From: Lobulomyces angularis
Taxonomy: Eukaryota; Chytridiomycota; Chytridiomycetes; Lobulomycetales; Lobulomycetaceae
Reading direction: 5' to 3'
Length of the DNA: 64,000 bases
Assembly: GCA_027604685.1 (NCBI GenBank)
Contig: JADHYX010000015.1
Location: 57,746 to 121,745, forward strand
In this document: positions 23,914-34,697 of the stretch, piece after piece
Position numbering within the stretch: the stretch's first letter is position 1
Layout: each line of letters opens with the position of its first letter
Translations under genes and position numbers: made by a program
The notes under the pieces: generated by a model
What the model was told of the DNA's origin: nothing
Database searches by the model: none
The model's input: only the letters and a program-made list of their open reading frames with translations

Positions 23914-25694
23914 CTACAGTTTTCCAAGTAGGTTATCATTACTATCATTATCTTCAAAAAAACTAGTTTGGTTTTGCAGTGTATTGGATAAATTTTCCCC
24001 TTCATTTCTATTAATAGTACTTGTTTTTGGGGAGTTGCGTTTTCTACTACCTTCTGAAGTGGAAGACCGGTTGCTGGCACTTCTATTTTTCTCCTCCAAT
24101 TCTGAATTGCTAAATTCTTTCATTAATGCATTTTTATGATTTTGGCAAGATGCAATTCCTTTGGAAGAAAAATTGGTTGTAATGTCTTGGCTAGGCGTAG
24201 GACTGTGCTTTACCTTGTTATTTCCCACTAAAGCCTTTTTTTTATTCGTAAAACTCTGAAGAAGATCATTGGTTAACCGTTGCTGCTGAGTGGTTGAAAC
24301 CATTTCCATATCTTGCATTTCAATTATTTCATGAAAAGAATTAACTCTATTGCTCTTTAAGGATACAACAGATTCCGTTTGTTTCAAACTTTTTTTTTGC
24401 GGCAATGAAACCTCACTGTTAGCCAACATATTAGGACCTTCATCGATACTGACATTTCTACTTAGTGGCGAAAAGAGCAATGAGGATTCTTTAGCGGATA
24501 TTACATATCCTTGAAACAAAAGGCTAACTCCACCAACAATAACCATAAAGCCGATCATAATGCTGATTCCAGAAATTACTGAAATATCATGAAATCCTCT
24601 AAATAGTATAGCAGAGGTTAATAGTGTTGCGCCAGTAAAAAAAACATAGTAAACTGGTGTGACTACTGCTGTTGAGAAAAGATTCAAAGCTTTATTCAAG
24701 TAGTTTATTTGCATTCCCAATGAAAATACTATAAACCCAATCAAGGGGTATATTGGCCATTCTAAAAACTGATTTTCTGTAGTCCAATAAGTAAAAGTGT
24801 GAACCAACGAAGAGCCAAATCCTAATATCAAAGTTTAGACATACTGTTGGTTGTTTTCAAAAATTGGTTTTACCTTGGCAACTTAAAACCAAAAAAGACC
24901 CCATTAGAGAACAGATAAGAATATAGCACAGAGGATGTTTGTCACCATATTTTGGTGCTATATAGTGAATTAAATAAAAAATGCATCCAAAAACTAAAAC
25001 TGTGTACACCAAAAAAACTAAAAAAAACAATCGAAAAATTAAAAACTTAAAAAAGTATTGTAATTACTAGGCGTAATAACAAAGCTAAAGAAATCTCTGA
25101 CTGTTGTTGTTGTGTTATTTTCCGGTGCATTCAATACTGTAAAAAAAGTTTAAAAATCTTGTAGTAGAATGATTTACCAATTATAAGCGCGCCCAGCACG
25201 CATTGTATACAACCAATTTTTCCCGCAAAATCTAAATTCTCATTTAAAAAAATTGAAGATAAAACAGCACTAAAAAAAAGTGTAACTGATAAATTATGGC
25301 ATATCTTGAATAATTCAAACCTTATAACAACACTTAATGCCCCTAATGGTGTGATTAGTATAGCTGGAACAAATGCATATGCTCCAAAATTGGCTAATTC
25401 ACCAATTCCCACTAAAGAGTAGATATTAATAAAAAAAAAAAATAATAATTATTAGTATTCACTTAAAATCATGCCGGTCCACCACATTTTACTTTTCAAA
25501 TATGAATGTCCCTCACCAGCTTGTTGTCCAGATAATGCATTCGATTCCAGTAAACCCTTTTTTTTAAATATAAAACTGGAGCCAATGAAAACTCCTGAGG
25601 AAAGTGCTAATGTTAGTCCTACTGCTTTTTCCCATTCAGCTGAATTAGCCAAATGCTGAGCCGCTTCATTTCCTACATCGTTATCATATCCCAT
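23914..25694 (-). CDS. NIPA-type magnesium transporter
   Basis: ATG at 25694 ([20 protein letters not shown]) leads into the NIPA core: [40 protein letters not shown] and [86 protein letters not shown], and helices to [20 protein letters not shown]. This is the eight/nine-helix EamA-like NIPA fold, whose animal and fungal members carry Mg2+ across plasma or vacuolar/endosomal membranes. A cytosolic Ser/Asn-rich tail of about 170 residues ends at 23914. Six exons; the short exons around 25.1-24.9 kb were read by similarity. The gene converges on the ANCHR-like gene with 246 bases between. Confidence 0.9.
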
Positions 25695-27608
25695 TATAAT
25701 GCTTGTTGAATGTGAAGTTTATTTTATGTTTGGTATTTTATATTTGTTTTGCAACTGTAACAAATAAAATAATTTATATAAATTTAATTCTGAGATGCTA
25801 TCGTAAGTCAAAACTGAATAAGAATTATATTAATTCTTATTAGTGAATATAAATATATTTAATCCAAATGATTTCTATTTTTTTTTTTTAAGCTCAGCAG
25901 CTTATTTTGAACGCGTCAAAAAAGCAAATCCAGCAACAATGTATTTAAAAATTTACAGTATCATCTGTAAATATATATTATTTTAAAAATCACAGCTCCT
26001 CTTTACTCTCTATCGTTGAAATATCAATTTTAGAGTTTATTTTTTCATAGATTCTACCTATGAATTCAATTGATAGATGTTTTCTTCTACACTTAAATAT
26101 GCTGTAATTCACAAGCTCATTGCCTTTATAAATCCTATATTGTTAATACCGTGTTCCATATCGTTATTAAACATAGTTTCTAACACATTTTTTTTAGCAA
26201 CAAAACAAGTCTCCTTTTTTATACATTTTTTTTGAATTTCTAAAGTTTTGCACAATAAAGATAGTATAAAATTACAATTTTTATAGACGTTGAGCAGTAG
26301 AGTTTGATTAGTGGAAATGATAGGCCCATCGGGAAAAAATGTCAGTAAAAAATTTAAGGTTGGTCCAATGTTTACTTTAAAATTATGACCTTAAAAGTTT
26401 CTAATGTTATTTAACACTCAAACCAGGGCAGTTACCAAGAATATTTAACTTTCAATACTAACACTGAATATCACAATTGGATTATATAAGATTCATACAT
26501 TTTAAGTACCCTATTAATACACTATTAAATAGACATGAAATATCGAAAGAAACAAAGTAAAATATAGTGTAAATGTAGAGGAGAAATTTGTTAATTTAAT
26601 TTAAGATAACAGTGGAATAACGGAGAATTAATTGGATTACAAAAAAGAAAAAAAAAAAAAAATTCTTGCGGAATATATTTTTTTACCTCGAACTGATGTC
26701 AACAACACTTGTGTAACAGTCGGTGATATCAATTTTTTTTTTCCAAACTTTGTTTTAAAGAAAAAAAAATAAGATAAATGTGTAGAGGTGTTATTAGCAA
26801 TGCAAAATGGCGCTGATCAATATGAATGGAAAAACCTCTTAAAGAATGTTTTCCATTCATAATGATTTGAGCCAATTGGGTTCTCTATTATCCTATACTA
26901 TAGTCTAAAATAACTAATTTTAAATTATAGTGATCTATATTATAAATAAAATTGCAGATCTGGCTATGTCTAAATGTATGTCTAAATGATCTTATTATTT
27001 ATGATTATAATGAAGTTTACCGAACAATTTATACACAAGTATCCAAATTAGCAATCATTCATTAGTAATAGCATCAAAAATTCATAGCAACTGTTCATCA
27101 GTTATCATACACTTATTTCTCCAAATTAGAAACTACTTGTTATTCAAATATCAGCTAACATCAGCTAATTTATTTTAGTTGCTTATTCAACTTGGCAGTT
27201 CCATCACCATTAATTTTTCAAATCAAGTTGATCTTTTGTGCATTCATTCAACTATTTTACCTCGGTCCCCAGCAACTCTGTTTCATTTCATTATGTTTAT
27301 TTCGGCCAATTATAATTAATTAATAAAACTTCCTCCAAATCCCAAAGTCCCCAGAGTCCAGATATTAAAAACTGCATGAAAAGCATATGCAAACCGCATT
27401 ATTTTTCCTTTCCATTTTATTTTTTGTCCCTTTTGAGTCTTCTTTTTTTTTTTTTTTTTCAAGCAAAAAGATTATTTTGCAAATAAAATAAAAATTAAAG
27501 AAAAAAAAAAAAAAAAAAAAAAATTGTAAAAAAAAAAAAAAAAATTTTTTTAATTATTGTAAAAAAAAAAAAATATTTATATATATATTTATTCAAAAAA
27601 AAAAAAAC
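25695..27608. other. Longest spacer in the window (1.9 kb); possible unplaced minus-strand exons at 25.99-26.40 kb
   Basis: Between the divergent NIPA gene and the small gene at 27609. Most of it is AT-rich with no reading frame. On the minus strand, 26400-26130 is open for about 90 codons (includes GPTLNFLLTFFPDGPIISTN and KKETCFVAKKNVLETMF), and a second open stretch in another frame at about 26130-25995 encodes KGNELVNYSIFKCRRKHLSI and ends in EESKEEL-like acidic residues before TGA. No start codon or convincing intron joins them, and no family was recognised. The last 170 bases are pure A/T tracts. Confidence 0.4.
27440..27608 (+). promoter_or_regulatory. Poly(T)/poly(A) tract leader upstream of small gene
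   Basis: Alternating long homopolymer blocks (a T run at about 27440-27460, A runs of 13 to 23 bases from about 27500 to 27600) reach to one base before the ATG at 27609. Oligo(dT) then oligo(dA) blocks are typical nucleosome-depleted core promoters; transcribed, the sequence would be an A-rich 5' leader. Confidence 0.5.
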
Positions 27609-27917
27609 ATGGCAGTGGAAATTGATTTTACAAGAGCTGCTTCTGCAGATGGTCCTCGTCAAAATCCAATTAAAAGAACAGATAGTTTACCTTTAAAAAC
27701 TTGTTTGAAAGGTTCAAAGTTTAACCAAGAAGAGTTGACAATCTTTTCACCAATACCTCGTAAACCAACTGCTTGTTTTGCTTCTACAAATGCTCTTGAC
27801 CTTATAAATCAGTTTGACAAACTTGAAGATCTTTCCTTCAACGATGCTGTCAGAGAATTCTTGTATGTTTTAAACTCCCCTCCTGCCAGTCCTGTTGGTG
27901 AAGTCATTAGAACTTGA
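27609..27917 (+). CDS. Small uncharacterised 102-aa protein
   Basis: Single-exon frame starting MAVEIDFTRAASADGPRQNP and ending PPASPVGEVIRT. Not recognised. It is mostly hydrophilic, has a phosphosite-like KRTDSLPLK, Pro-rich segments (FSPIPRKP; LNSPPASP) and one predicted helix (TNALDLINQFDKLEDLSFND then AVREFL). No signal peptide or membrane span. Codon choice is noticeably less A/T-driven than its neighbours (many third-position C and T such as GGTCCTCGT), consistent with strong expression. It follows a 1.9-kb spacer and an A-rich leader, and lies 92 bases before the N gap. The absence of introns and small size could mean a regulatory protein; function unknown. Confidence 0.6.
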   Translation: MAVEIDFTRAASADGPRQNPIKRTDSLPLKTCLKGSKFNQEELTIFSPIPRKPTACFASTNALDLINQFDKLEDLSFNDAVREFLYVLNSPPASPVGEVIRT

Positions 27918-28008
27918 GGCCATCTGTATTTATTGTAATTTAAAGAAAAAAAATGAGTGACTGTTTGAATAAAGAAAGAAAAAAAGGTTTTTATTTGTAA
28001 ATACATAT

Positions 28009-28018
28009 NNNNNNNNNN
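28009..28018. other. Assembly gap (10 N)
   Basis: Ten ambiguous bases in an AT-rich spacer between the small gene and QCR2; distance across it is unknown, so linkage of left and right parts rests on the scaffold. Confidence 0.98.
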
Positions 28019-28310
28019 TTTATTTTATATTTTTTTAAATAACTTTCTTTTTATTATTATATTATTTTTTGCTAATGTTAATTTTTATAGAATATGTGTA
28101 AATTTTTTTTTTTTATAATCTTAAATATTTTCTTTGCGATATATTTTTCTTTTCTCTTCAATTCAAAATAACTATTTATTATGTATCAATAATTTGATTT
28201 TGTTTTTAACAAAAAAAAAAATGTAAATTAAAAGTTACTTTATATATTACTCATCACATAAAACCAGTATTACAAAAAGAACTGTTTGTTTGATTAATAA
28301 ATGTAGACTT

Positions 28311-29956
28311 TCAAAGTTTGAAGTCCTCTAGATATGGAAGAAATGGATATTTCCCATAAGCTACAACACTTGGTTTATTGTTGATCATTGTTTTTGCAAA
28401 CTGATAAAAAAAGTAATGAGAAAATAATGCATACACTTGCTTACCGAGGCTAACTTTTCAGCAGTAACTTTAGAAAGAGCATCTGATAGAACTCCAGTTT
28501 TTAAATTACTTCCAGAGCTTAATATATTTTCCGCTATATCACGAACTCTACTTTCTCTAGTAGCTGAGCATTCAAGATCGACAATAGCAGTTTTAACAGC
28601 TCTAGTAATACTAGCATCACTAAAACCAACTCCACTGGCAACACTTTTTAAAGCATTTAACGAATTTTGCACAACATTTTTAACATCCCCCTCATTTCCT
28701 TTAATGTAAAAACCTAATAATCCTGCGTCGCTATAAGAAGTGTTAAAGGCAACAACAGAACAACTAGAAGACGCTGCATTTGCCAAGAGACTTGAGCTAC
28801 CGTTCACAATGCCCCAGGGAGATCTTCTTGACCCATCTAAAAGTGCTCGCAGAACCAAAGCGGTTGGATATTCGTTACTGTTAAAGCTGGTTGAAGGAAA
28901 CGCTAAAGCATAATGAGCTTCCGAATGTCCACTGCTGTATCTTTCTTCCCCACCATAATATTTTGATCTTTGTTGTAGGAAATTTGAATTCGAACCAAGC
29001 ATAGAATTTTTAAAAGCTGTTTCCAATAAACTAATTAAATCTTTCTGATTAACTCCTGAACCAATCACTGCTATTCTGTTGGGAGTAAAAAATTTACTAG
29101 TGAAATTATTAATATGGGATCTTTTTAAATCATTCAAAGTTTCCGTGGAGGCAAAAAGTGAATTCCCTAACCCTGTCCTAAACGCGACTCTATGCAAGGA
29201 GTCCGCTAGAAATACGGAAGGTTCGTTTAAGGCAGCTTTGCTTTCTTCTGCTACTAACCTTCTAGCATCTAGAAATTCATATGGTTCAAGTGAACGATTA
29301 AAGATATTGTTAACTAATAATGGGACTGCATCTACTCTATATCGTTACCAACTGAGTACATTAGTAACAAATAAGTAAACTTACAAGTCATCTCTTAAAA
29401 AATCAGTTGCAACGGTAATACTTTCACGCGAGTGCGAAGTATAAAAAGAATTACCTCTTAATTCTGCTTCTCTAATAGTACGAACAATATTGTCGCCTTT
29501 GATGTTCTAAATATGTCACTATAAATTCACTGAAATTCAAAAAAAAGGTATACTTTCACCAACGTATTTTTTACAAAATGTGCAACTCCTGGATATTCTA
29601 ATTCTTCATTACGAGAGCCTGCATTGATGACAAATGCTAGTGTTGAAATTGGACCAAGATCATCGTGAGTGGAAACTAAAATAATAAATAAAGCCGTCTT
29701 CGAGTAGCTTACCATTTATTCCAGAGTTTAGTTTGGATGTGGATTGTATGACACTAGGAGCTACTGCTGCTTGTACCCCTGATTGAAAAAAAATGTATAA
29801 TAATGATGAATGATATAATAATTAATTTTTTGAAAGAAAAAAGAAAATTGTAAAAAAGAGAGAGAAATTGTCAATTACAATCTTACCCCTACCAGCAGTG
29901 TTGAGTTTGCCCATTGTAGTAATTGAGCGGGCTGTTTTGTTGCAAATTCTATTCAT
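28311..29956 (-). CDS. QCR2: Ubiquinol-cytochrome c reductase core protein 2 (complex III)
   Basis: ATG at 29956 gives a mitochondrial presequence, MNRICNKTARSITTMGKLNT. M16-peptidase-fold repeats follow: STHDDLGPISTLAFVINAGS, RNEELEYPGVAHFVKNTLVK, ELRGNSFYTSHSRESITVAT, FLRDDL, ALNEPSVFLADSLHRVAFRT, GLGNSLFASTETL, FFTPNRIAVIGSGVNQKDLI, HYALAFPSTSFNSNEYPTAL. The zinc site of active processing peptidases (HxxEH) is replaced by HFVKN, the expected state of a core-2 subunit without protease activity. The last exon reads FAKTMINNKPSVVAYGKYPF then LPYLEDFKL and stops at 28311. About 440 aa, seven exons. Presence of complex III implies a respiring mitochondrion. Confidence 0.92.
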
Positions 29957-30109
29957 AGTTCAACAGTATGCTTTTTGAAGAGACTGAATTGTTTTAATAA
30001 TCTAATTATTTTTTTTTTTCAAATTTAAATGTTGATCTTAAAATTGTTGAAATACAAAAAGTATGGTGTTACCAACTCCAAATTCTTTGAAAAAAGTGTT
30101 ATTTTTTGA

Positions 30110-31351
30110 ATGAAAACTGGAGATAAAAGGCCGAGAGAAAACTCTTTAAATTTGAATGGTAGTAATACCTTCCCTCCAACTCAGCAGTTCATTAATCAAA
30201 GTTTCTACACTATGCAACAACAAAATAAACAAAAAAAAGGTCAACAGCAACTTGTAAACTTAAAAAAAGTTAAATTGAACGAAGGCCTTGCTAATTTATC
30301 TTTTTCCAGTTTAAAGGACAATTTAAACGAAAAGATAAATATCACTGATTCAAACCACACTCAGCTTTCTAAGAAGCTGAACATTCTTTTTGAAAAGGAG
30401 AAGAGTCTCTGTTCAACATTAGATTCAATCAAAACTGGTATATGGTTTTGTGTGAAATATTTAAAAATAATGTAATTGTTTTTAGAAAGACAGAAATTAG
30501 AATTTGAAAAATCAAAAAATATTCTGCTTTTAACAAACATTTATGATATCATCGAAAAATCCTTGCGAGCGGCCAGGAATAAGAAGGAGGAAGTCAGTGG
30601 GAAAAAAAGCAAAAACGTTTACAATTCTAGCACAAGACGGTCGCAGAGAAATAAGAGAAAAGCCAATGTGAGTGAGGAAGAGGATGACGATGACTCCGAA
30701 AATAGTGATGAACTTGACGATTTCTCTAAAGATCTTTTTCATAAATTAGTATTAATAAAAAAGTATAAGGAGTAATTTTTTTTGTTAATTTAACGTTAAG
30801 AAATCAGGATATTTGTGTATTCATCACGCACCTCCAAATTCACCGCAGATGGCTAGTCGCACAATTTACGATATTTGTGCTCCATTGAAAGATTGGGAAA
30901 GCTATACTCCAAAAGTATTACCTGTTATCATACTTAAAAAACTAATTATTCTTTAAAGCTTCCACACATTTTGGCTTTCTTGCTTGATAGAAAATGTGAA
31001 AATGCAGATACTGTTTTAAATAATTATCAAATTAACTCTAATGATAAAATGATTCTACTTTACACAAATATTTTATCACAATTGAATCCACGTGTATTCA
31101 GCAAAAAATTTTATGAAAGCCAAGGCAGCTTTACAGATCAAAAAAATGTAGATGATAAATATAAAAAGATTGTTAATCTAACAAAAAAAAGTTTAATTTT
31201 GTTAACTTCAATATTAGAGAAAAGTTTTAATAACTGGCTAGAAGAAATTTGTGCTGAAAAAGTTTATAATGAAGAAAAGAACGCCACTTTAAAGGACGAT
31301 GGCTCAAGTAACATGGAGATTACCGTTGACGGGTTCTTCAGAAATAAATAA
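30110..31351 (+). CDS. Unrecognised nuclear-looking coiled-coil protein
   Basis: ATG at 30110 starts MKTGDKRPRENSLNLNGSNT. A Q-rich stretch, then a predicted coiled coil (KKLNILFEKEKSLCSTLDSI joined over an intron to ERQKLEFEKSKNILLLTN), a bipartite basic patch (STRRSQRNKRKAN) and an acidic run (SEEEDDDDSENSDELDD). After an intron (GTATTAATAA...GTTAAG) comes KSGYLCIHHAPPNSPQMASR, TIYDICAPLKDWESYTPK, LPHILAFLLDRKC and a helical C-terminus ending VDGFFRNK. About 370 aa, four exons. If the 30.75-kb intron is not real, the second half would be a separate gene from the ATG at 30849. It lies 153 bases from the divergent QCR2 start. Composition suggests a chromatin or kinetochore protein, but no family was recognised. 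Confidence 0.55.
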
Positions 31352-31854
31352 TTCATCCAATAAAATATTTGTAATTAATAAAGTATAATTTTCAACTAAA
31401 TAAATTTCGGATAGTTTTTACAGTATTTTAAAGCTGTGTGTAATTTTAAGGGTAAATAAAAACCACTTTACACTTTGTTCATTTGGTATATTTTTTTTCT
31501 TTCTATTTATAGAAATTTTTGCATTTTTTAAATAATTGTCACTATTTATTGATTAAAATGAGAAATTTTTATATCATTGATTTTAAAAATTCGTCTTTTT
31601 ATGTGAGTAAAATTTACAAGCTAAGAAAATTTTGATTATGCTAAAATTTATTTTATGCTGGTAAAAACAAAAAATGTTACCAAATCATTAAAAAATAATT
31701 AAAATCAGGTAATCACCATGATAATTAATAACTAATAAAACAGAAAACATTTCCTTCTACAACAGTTGTTACAATAAGTTTAAAAAAAATTTTAATTATT
31801 AAATTTTTAACACTTGCTAGTACATTGTAAACTATGAAGTGGTAGATCTCAAGA
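31352..31854. other. Convergent 3' spacer
   Basis: About 500 AT-rich bases between two convergent gene ends. No reading frame or RNA gene seen. Confidence 0.6.
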
Positions 31855-34086
31855 TCAAATATTCCCAAAATGATTTTGCTGCTGTTGAGGTGAACTTAGA
31901 TTAAAGCTAGTCGCATCAGGTAACATATTTCCTCCACTAGCCGCTTGATTATGTACTAAAAATTAAAATTAGATAAATACAATTAAAAGTGGTAATACGA
32001 AAACCATTGAAATAATTGTCGAAAGCCGCAATATCCACATCATGGTCTCCTTGTAAATTTGGCCAATCTTTAAAATGGAAATTAATTTAATTTATTATTT
32101 TTTATAAGAAACCTTCATTTCTAACAGGACTTAATTCATTTGTTAAAGAACTATTGGTTGAGCCAGCTGAAAATAGTGCCATATTATTTTGTTGCTGTTG
32201 TTGCGGGGAAGGCTGAGTTATGTGACTAGGTAACTGATTTTGGAAAATTCCTGGTTGTTGAAATAAATAACTGGCAGATGCGCTAACTGGTGATTGAAAA
32301 AAGTTTAAATTTGGATCTACGTTTACATTCAAATTTAAACCGTTCAATTCTGTACTGTTTGACGTATCCACGTTACCACAATTACGATTGTTGTTATTTA
32401 ACAAAAATTTTTTCTTCACCAGATTTTGCTTTTCTCTCTGCAACTGCTGGAAGTCCTCCAAATGCTCTAATGATGTATTGTTTAAACTCCTTTTCTTTGA
32501 TATATTATGTTGTATTAGTGGTGGCGGAGGTTGAGAGCTCTGCTGATTAATATTATTCTGTTGCTTAAATTGCTGTTGTGGTATATCTAGTTTTTTTTTA
32601 CTGACTGTCTTCTTCAGTTTTTTTGGTTCATTATGGCTATTGTTTTTAATTTGAGTATGGGATAGTTGTTGCTGAAACTGGTGCATTTGTTGATTTTGAG
32701 ATTGAAAATTGTAATTGTTGTTATTTGCTGATGCAGGGGTAGTAGATGAAATCATCGCTGTGGTTGGTGTATTTTGCATCGATTGCGAAAATGTAATGTA
32801 AGGCAACATCACATTTGAAGTAGGTAAATCATTACTTAAAATATTACTTGGTGAGGGTAAATTATTACTTAAGATATTACTGGGAGAAGGTAAACAATTT
32901 CCAGAAAGCTTTGGTGAATTTACTTCAGTTGTGGTAGGTAAACCACTATTACTTGGAGGTGATGACAATGGCTTCACTTTAAGCTCTGGTGAACCGACAC
33001 CAGCATCTAGTTAAAAAATTTTATAAACTTTGGATTTTCTTGATAAACTTACTTAAAAAATTAACATTCAAGTTCTCATTTAAAATTGCATTGTTGTTAT
33101 TTAGTAAACCTTTTTGTTGCTTAAAAATTTGTGTTTGTTTAAGATGTGTAAAAACTCGTAATTTTTCTGCTTTTGTCAAACTATGCAAATCTTTGTTCTG
33201 AAATCCTAACTCATTCAAACTCGCTTGAATAAAAAACATTTGTTCATTTGCAGAAGTAAATAGTGGTTCTAAACCATTTGAATTATTAGCTTGATTACTT
33301 CCGAAACTTAATGCTTGAGTGTTGGGATTTTGTTGTTCTACATTACAAGGTTTATAAAGTGCTGGAACAAATTTACAATTAAGTATTAAAAGAAAGAAAA
33401 TTAACTCACAGTTGTTTGACGTTTCATTTTTTTCATCTGATACCTTGTTATTATTAAATTCCTGTTGTTTGAGCTTTTCTTGCTGTAGTTGAAATTTCCT
33501 TTGAATCTCGAATTGCTGCTGCAGAACTTTCTGTTTATTTAAAAATTCCTGATTCGAATTATTCAAATTTTGTTGTTTTGTCATATTTTGAGTTGGAGTG
33601 ATATGCTGCTGATGCATATGTCGGGGCTGCTGCGCAGCAGCAGACTGCAGATTTCCGGTGGATATTTGTAATCTTTGCTGTTGAGATTGTAACCGTTGCA
33701 AGTCTTCTTCTTCAGATTCTAATCTGTCGCCAACTTTAGTATGTTCTGTATTATGAGATTTACAAGCATTATTGCAATTTTTAAAATTTTCATTTAGAAA
33801 ATTAAAAAATAAGTTCAAATATTGATTATTATCACTTGGTTGACCATTTTTATCTTGGTTTTGAGAAAAAAAAGTCACGTTTTTCAATTTAATGAGCTTG
33901 ATTTTTTCAACATTTAAATTTGATTCATATAAAAAAAAATTTATCGTATTTTCAAATTTTTTTTCGGTTTTTTTTAAAAAATCAAATATAAGTATTTGAA
34001 ATCTAAATTTTGTTAGTAAATTAATTGTGTAATTTAAAAAAAATAAATATTTACAGAAGTTCGTTGGCTTCGTTTTCAAAATTCAT
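31855..34086 (-). CDS. LisH-domain Q/N-rich regulator (Flo8/SSDP-like architecture)
   Basis: ATG at 34086 (MNFENEANEL) is joined over a GTAAAT...TTTAG intron to LFQILIFDFLKKTEKKFENT and INFFLYESNL, an N-terminal LisH motif (dimerisation). The rest is low complexity: Gln-rich coiled stretches (LQRLQSQQQRLQISTG; QKVLQQQFEIQRKFQLQQEK), a short structured segment (FFIQASLNELGFQNKDLHSL; KAEKLRVFTHLKQ), Pro/Ser/Asn repeats (NCLPSPSNILSNNLPSPSNI) and a final exon pair DWPNLQGDHDVDIAAFDNYF then QAASGGNMLPDATSFNLSSP, stop at 31855. LisH at the start plus a long Q/N-rich tail is the layout of fungal Flo8/Som1 and of SSDP/LEUNIG co-regulators, which act in nuclear complexes controlling adhesion and development genes. 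About 680 aa. Family membership is by architecture only. Confidence 0.65.
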
Positions 34087-34697
34087 GGTATCGTTGAAAC
34101 AAAGAATGTATATAAAGAGTTGGACTGTTTCAATGCTTCTATTTTTGTTGGTGTTTTTTGATATGCTCAAACTCAAAATTTTTCTATTTTTCAATATTTG
34201 TGTTACTGTAGTTATTATTACTCAAAAAATATCCTTCCTTATTCTTCAATAGTTGCAGAAAGAATCAATTTTATAAAGAATAGATCGACGGAATGATCTA
34301 ACAGAATTACAGTAAATTAGGAAAAGTTGTGTTTTGCCATGATATTGACATGTCGAAAATTGTCACAAAGCACAGAAAACATAATAGGTACTCTATTTAA
34401 CTACTACTTGGGTATTGATGTGACCATTTCAAACATTAATTACTCGTTTTTTTTACTTTTTTATAAAACACGTAAAAGAGGTAACCTTAAACTTTCTTAA
34501 TGTTTCTTCTGATCTACATTAATAAGGACTTTTGATAATAGGAGTATAAATACATAAAGGAAACTCAATATTTCTAATTTAGTTTAACACTTCAAAGCTA
34601 TTGATCATACTAACCATGGTTCCAAAAATTATTCCATTGTAGCTATGATGTTTTTTTTTTACTGAAAGCCAATCAGCATCTTTGTTGCACTGAACGG
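34087..34697. other. Spacer between two minus-strand genes
   Basis: About 610 bases upstream of the LisH gene and downstream of the RABL3-like gene. AT-rich; no gene recognised. The plus-strand open stretch at 34025-34252 is hydrophobic noise from T-rich DNA. Confidence 0.6.

Noticed and set aside
30849..31351. Separate small gene starting at 30849
   Set aside because: The frame stays open upstream of this ATG and a 60-base intron joins it in phase to the preceding coiled-coil gene; kept as an alternative only.
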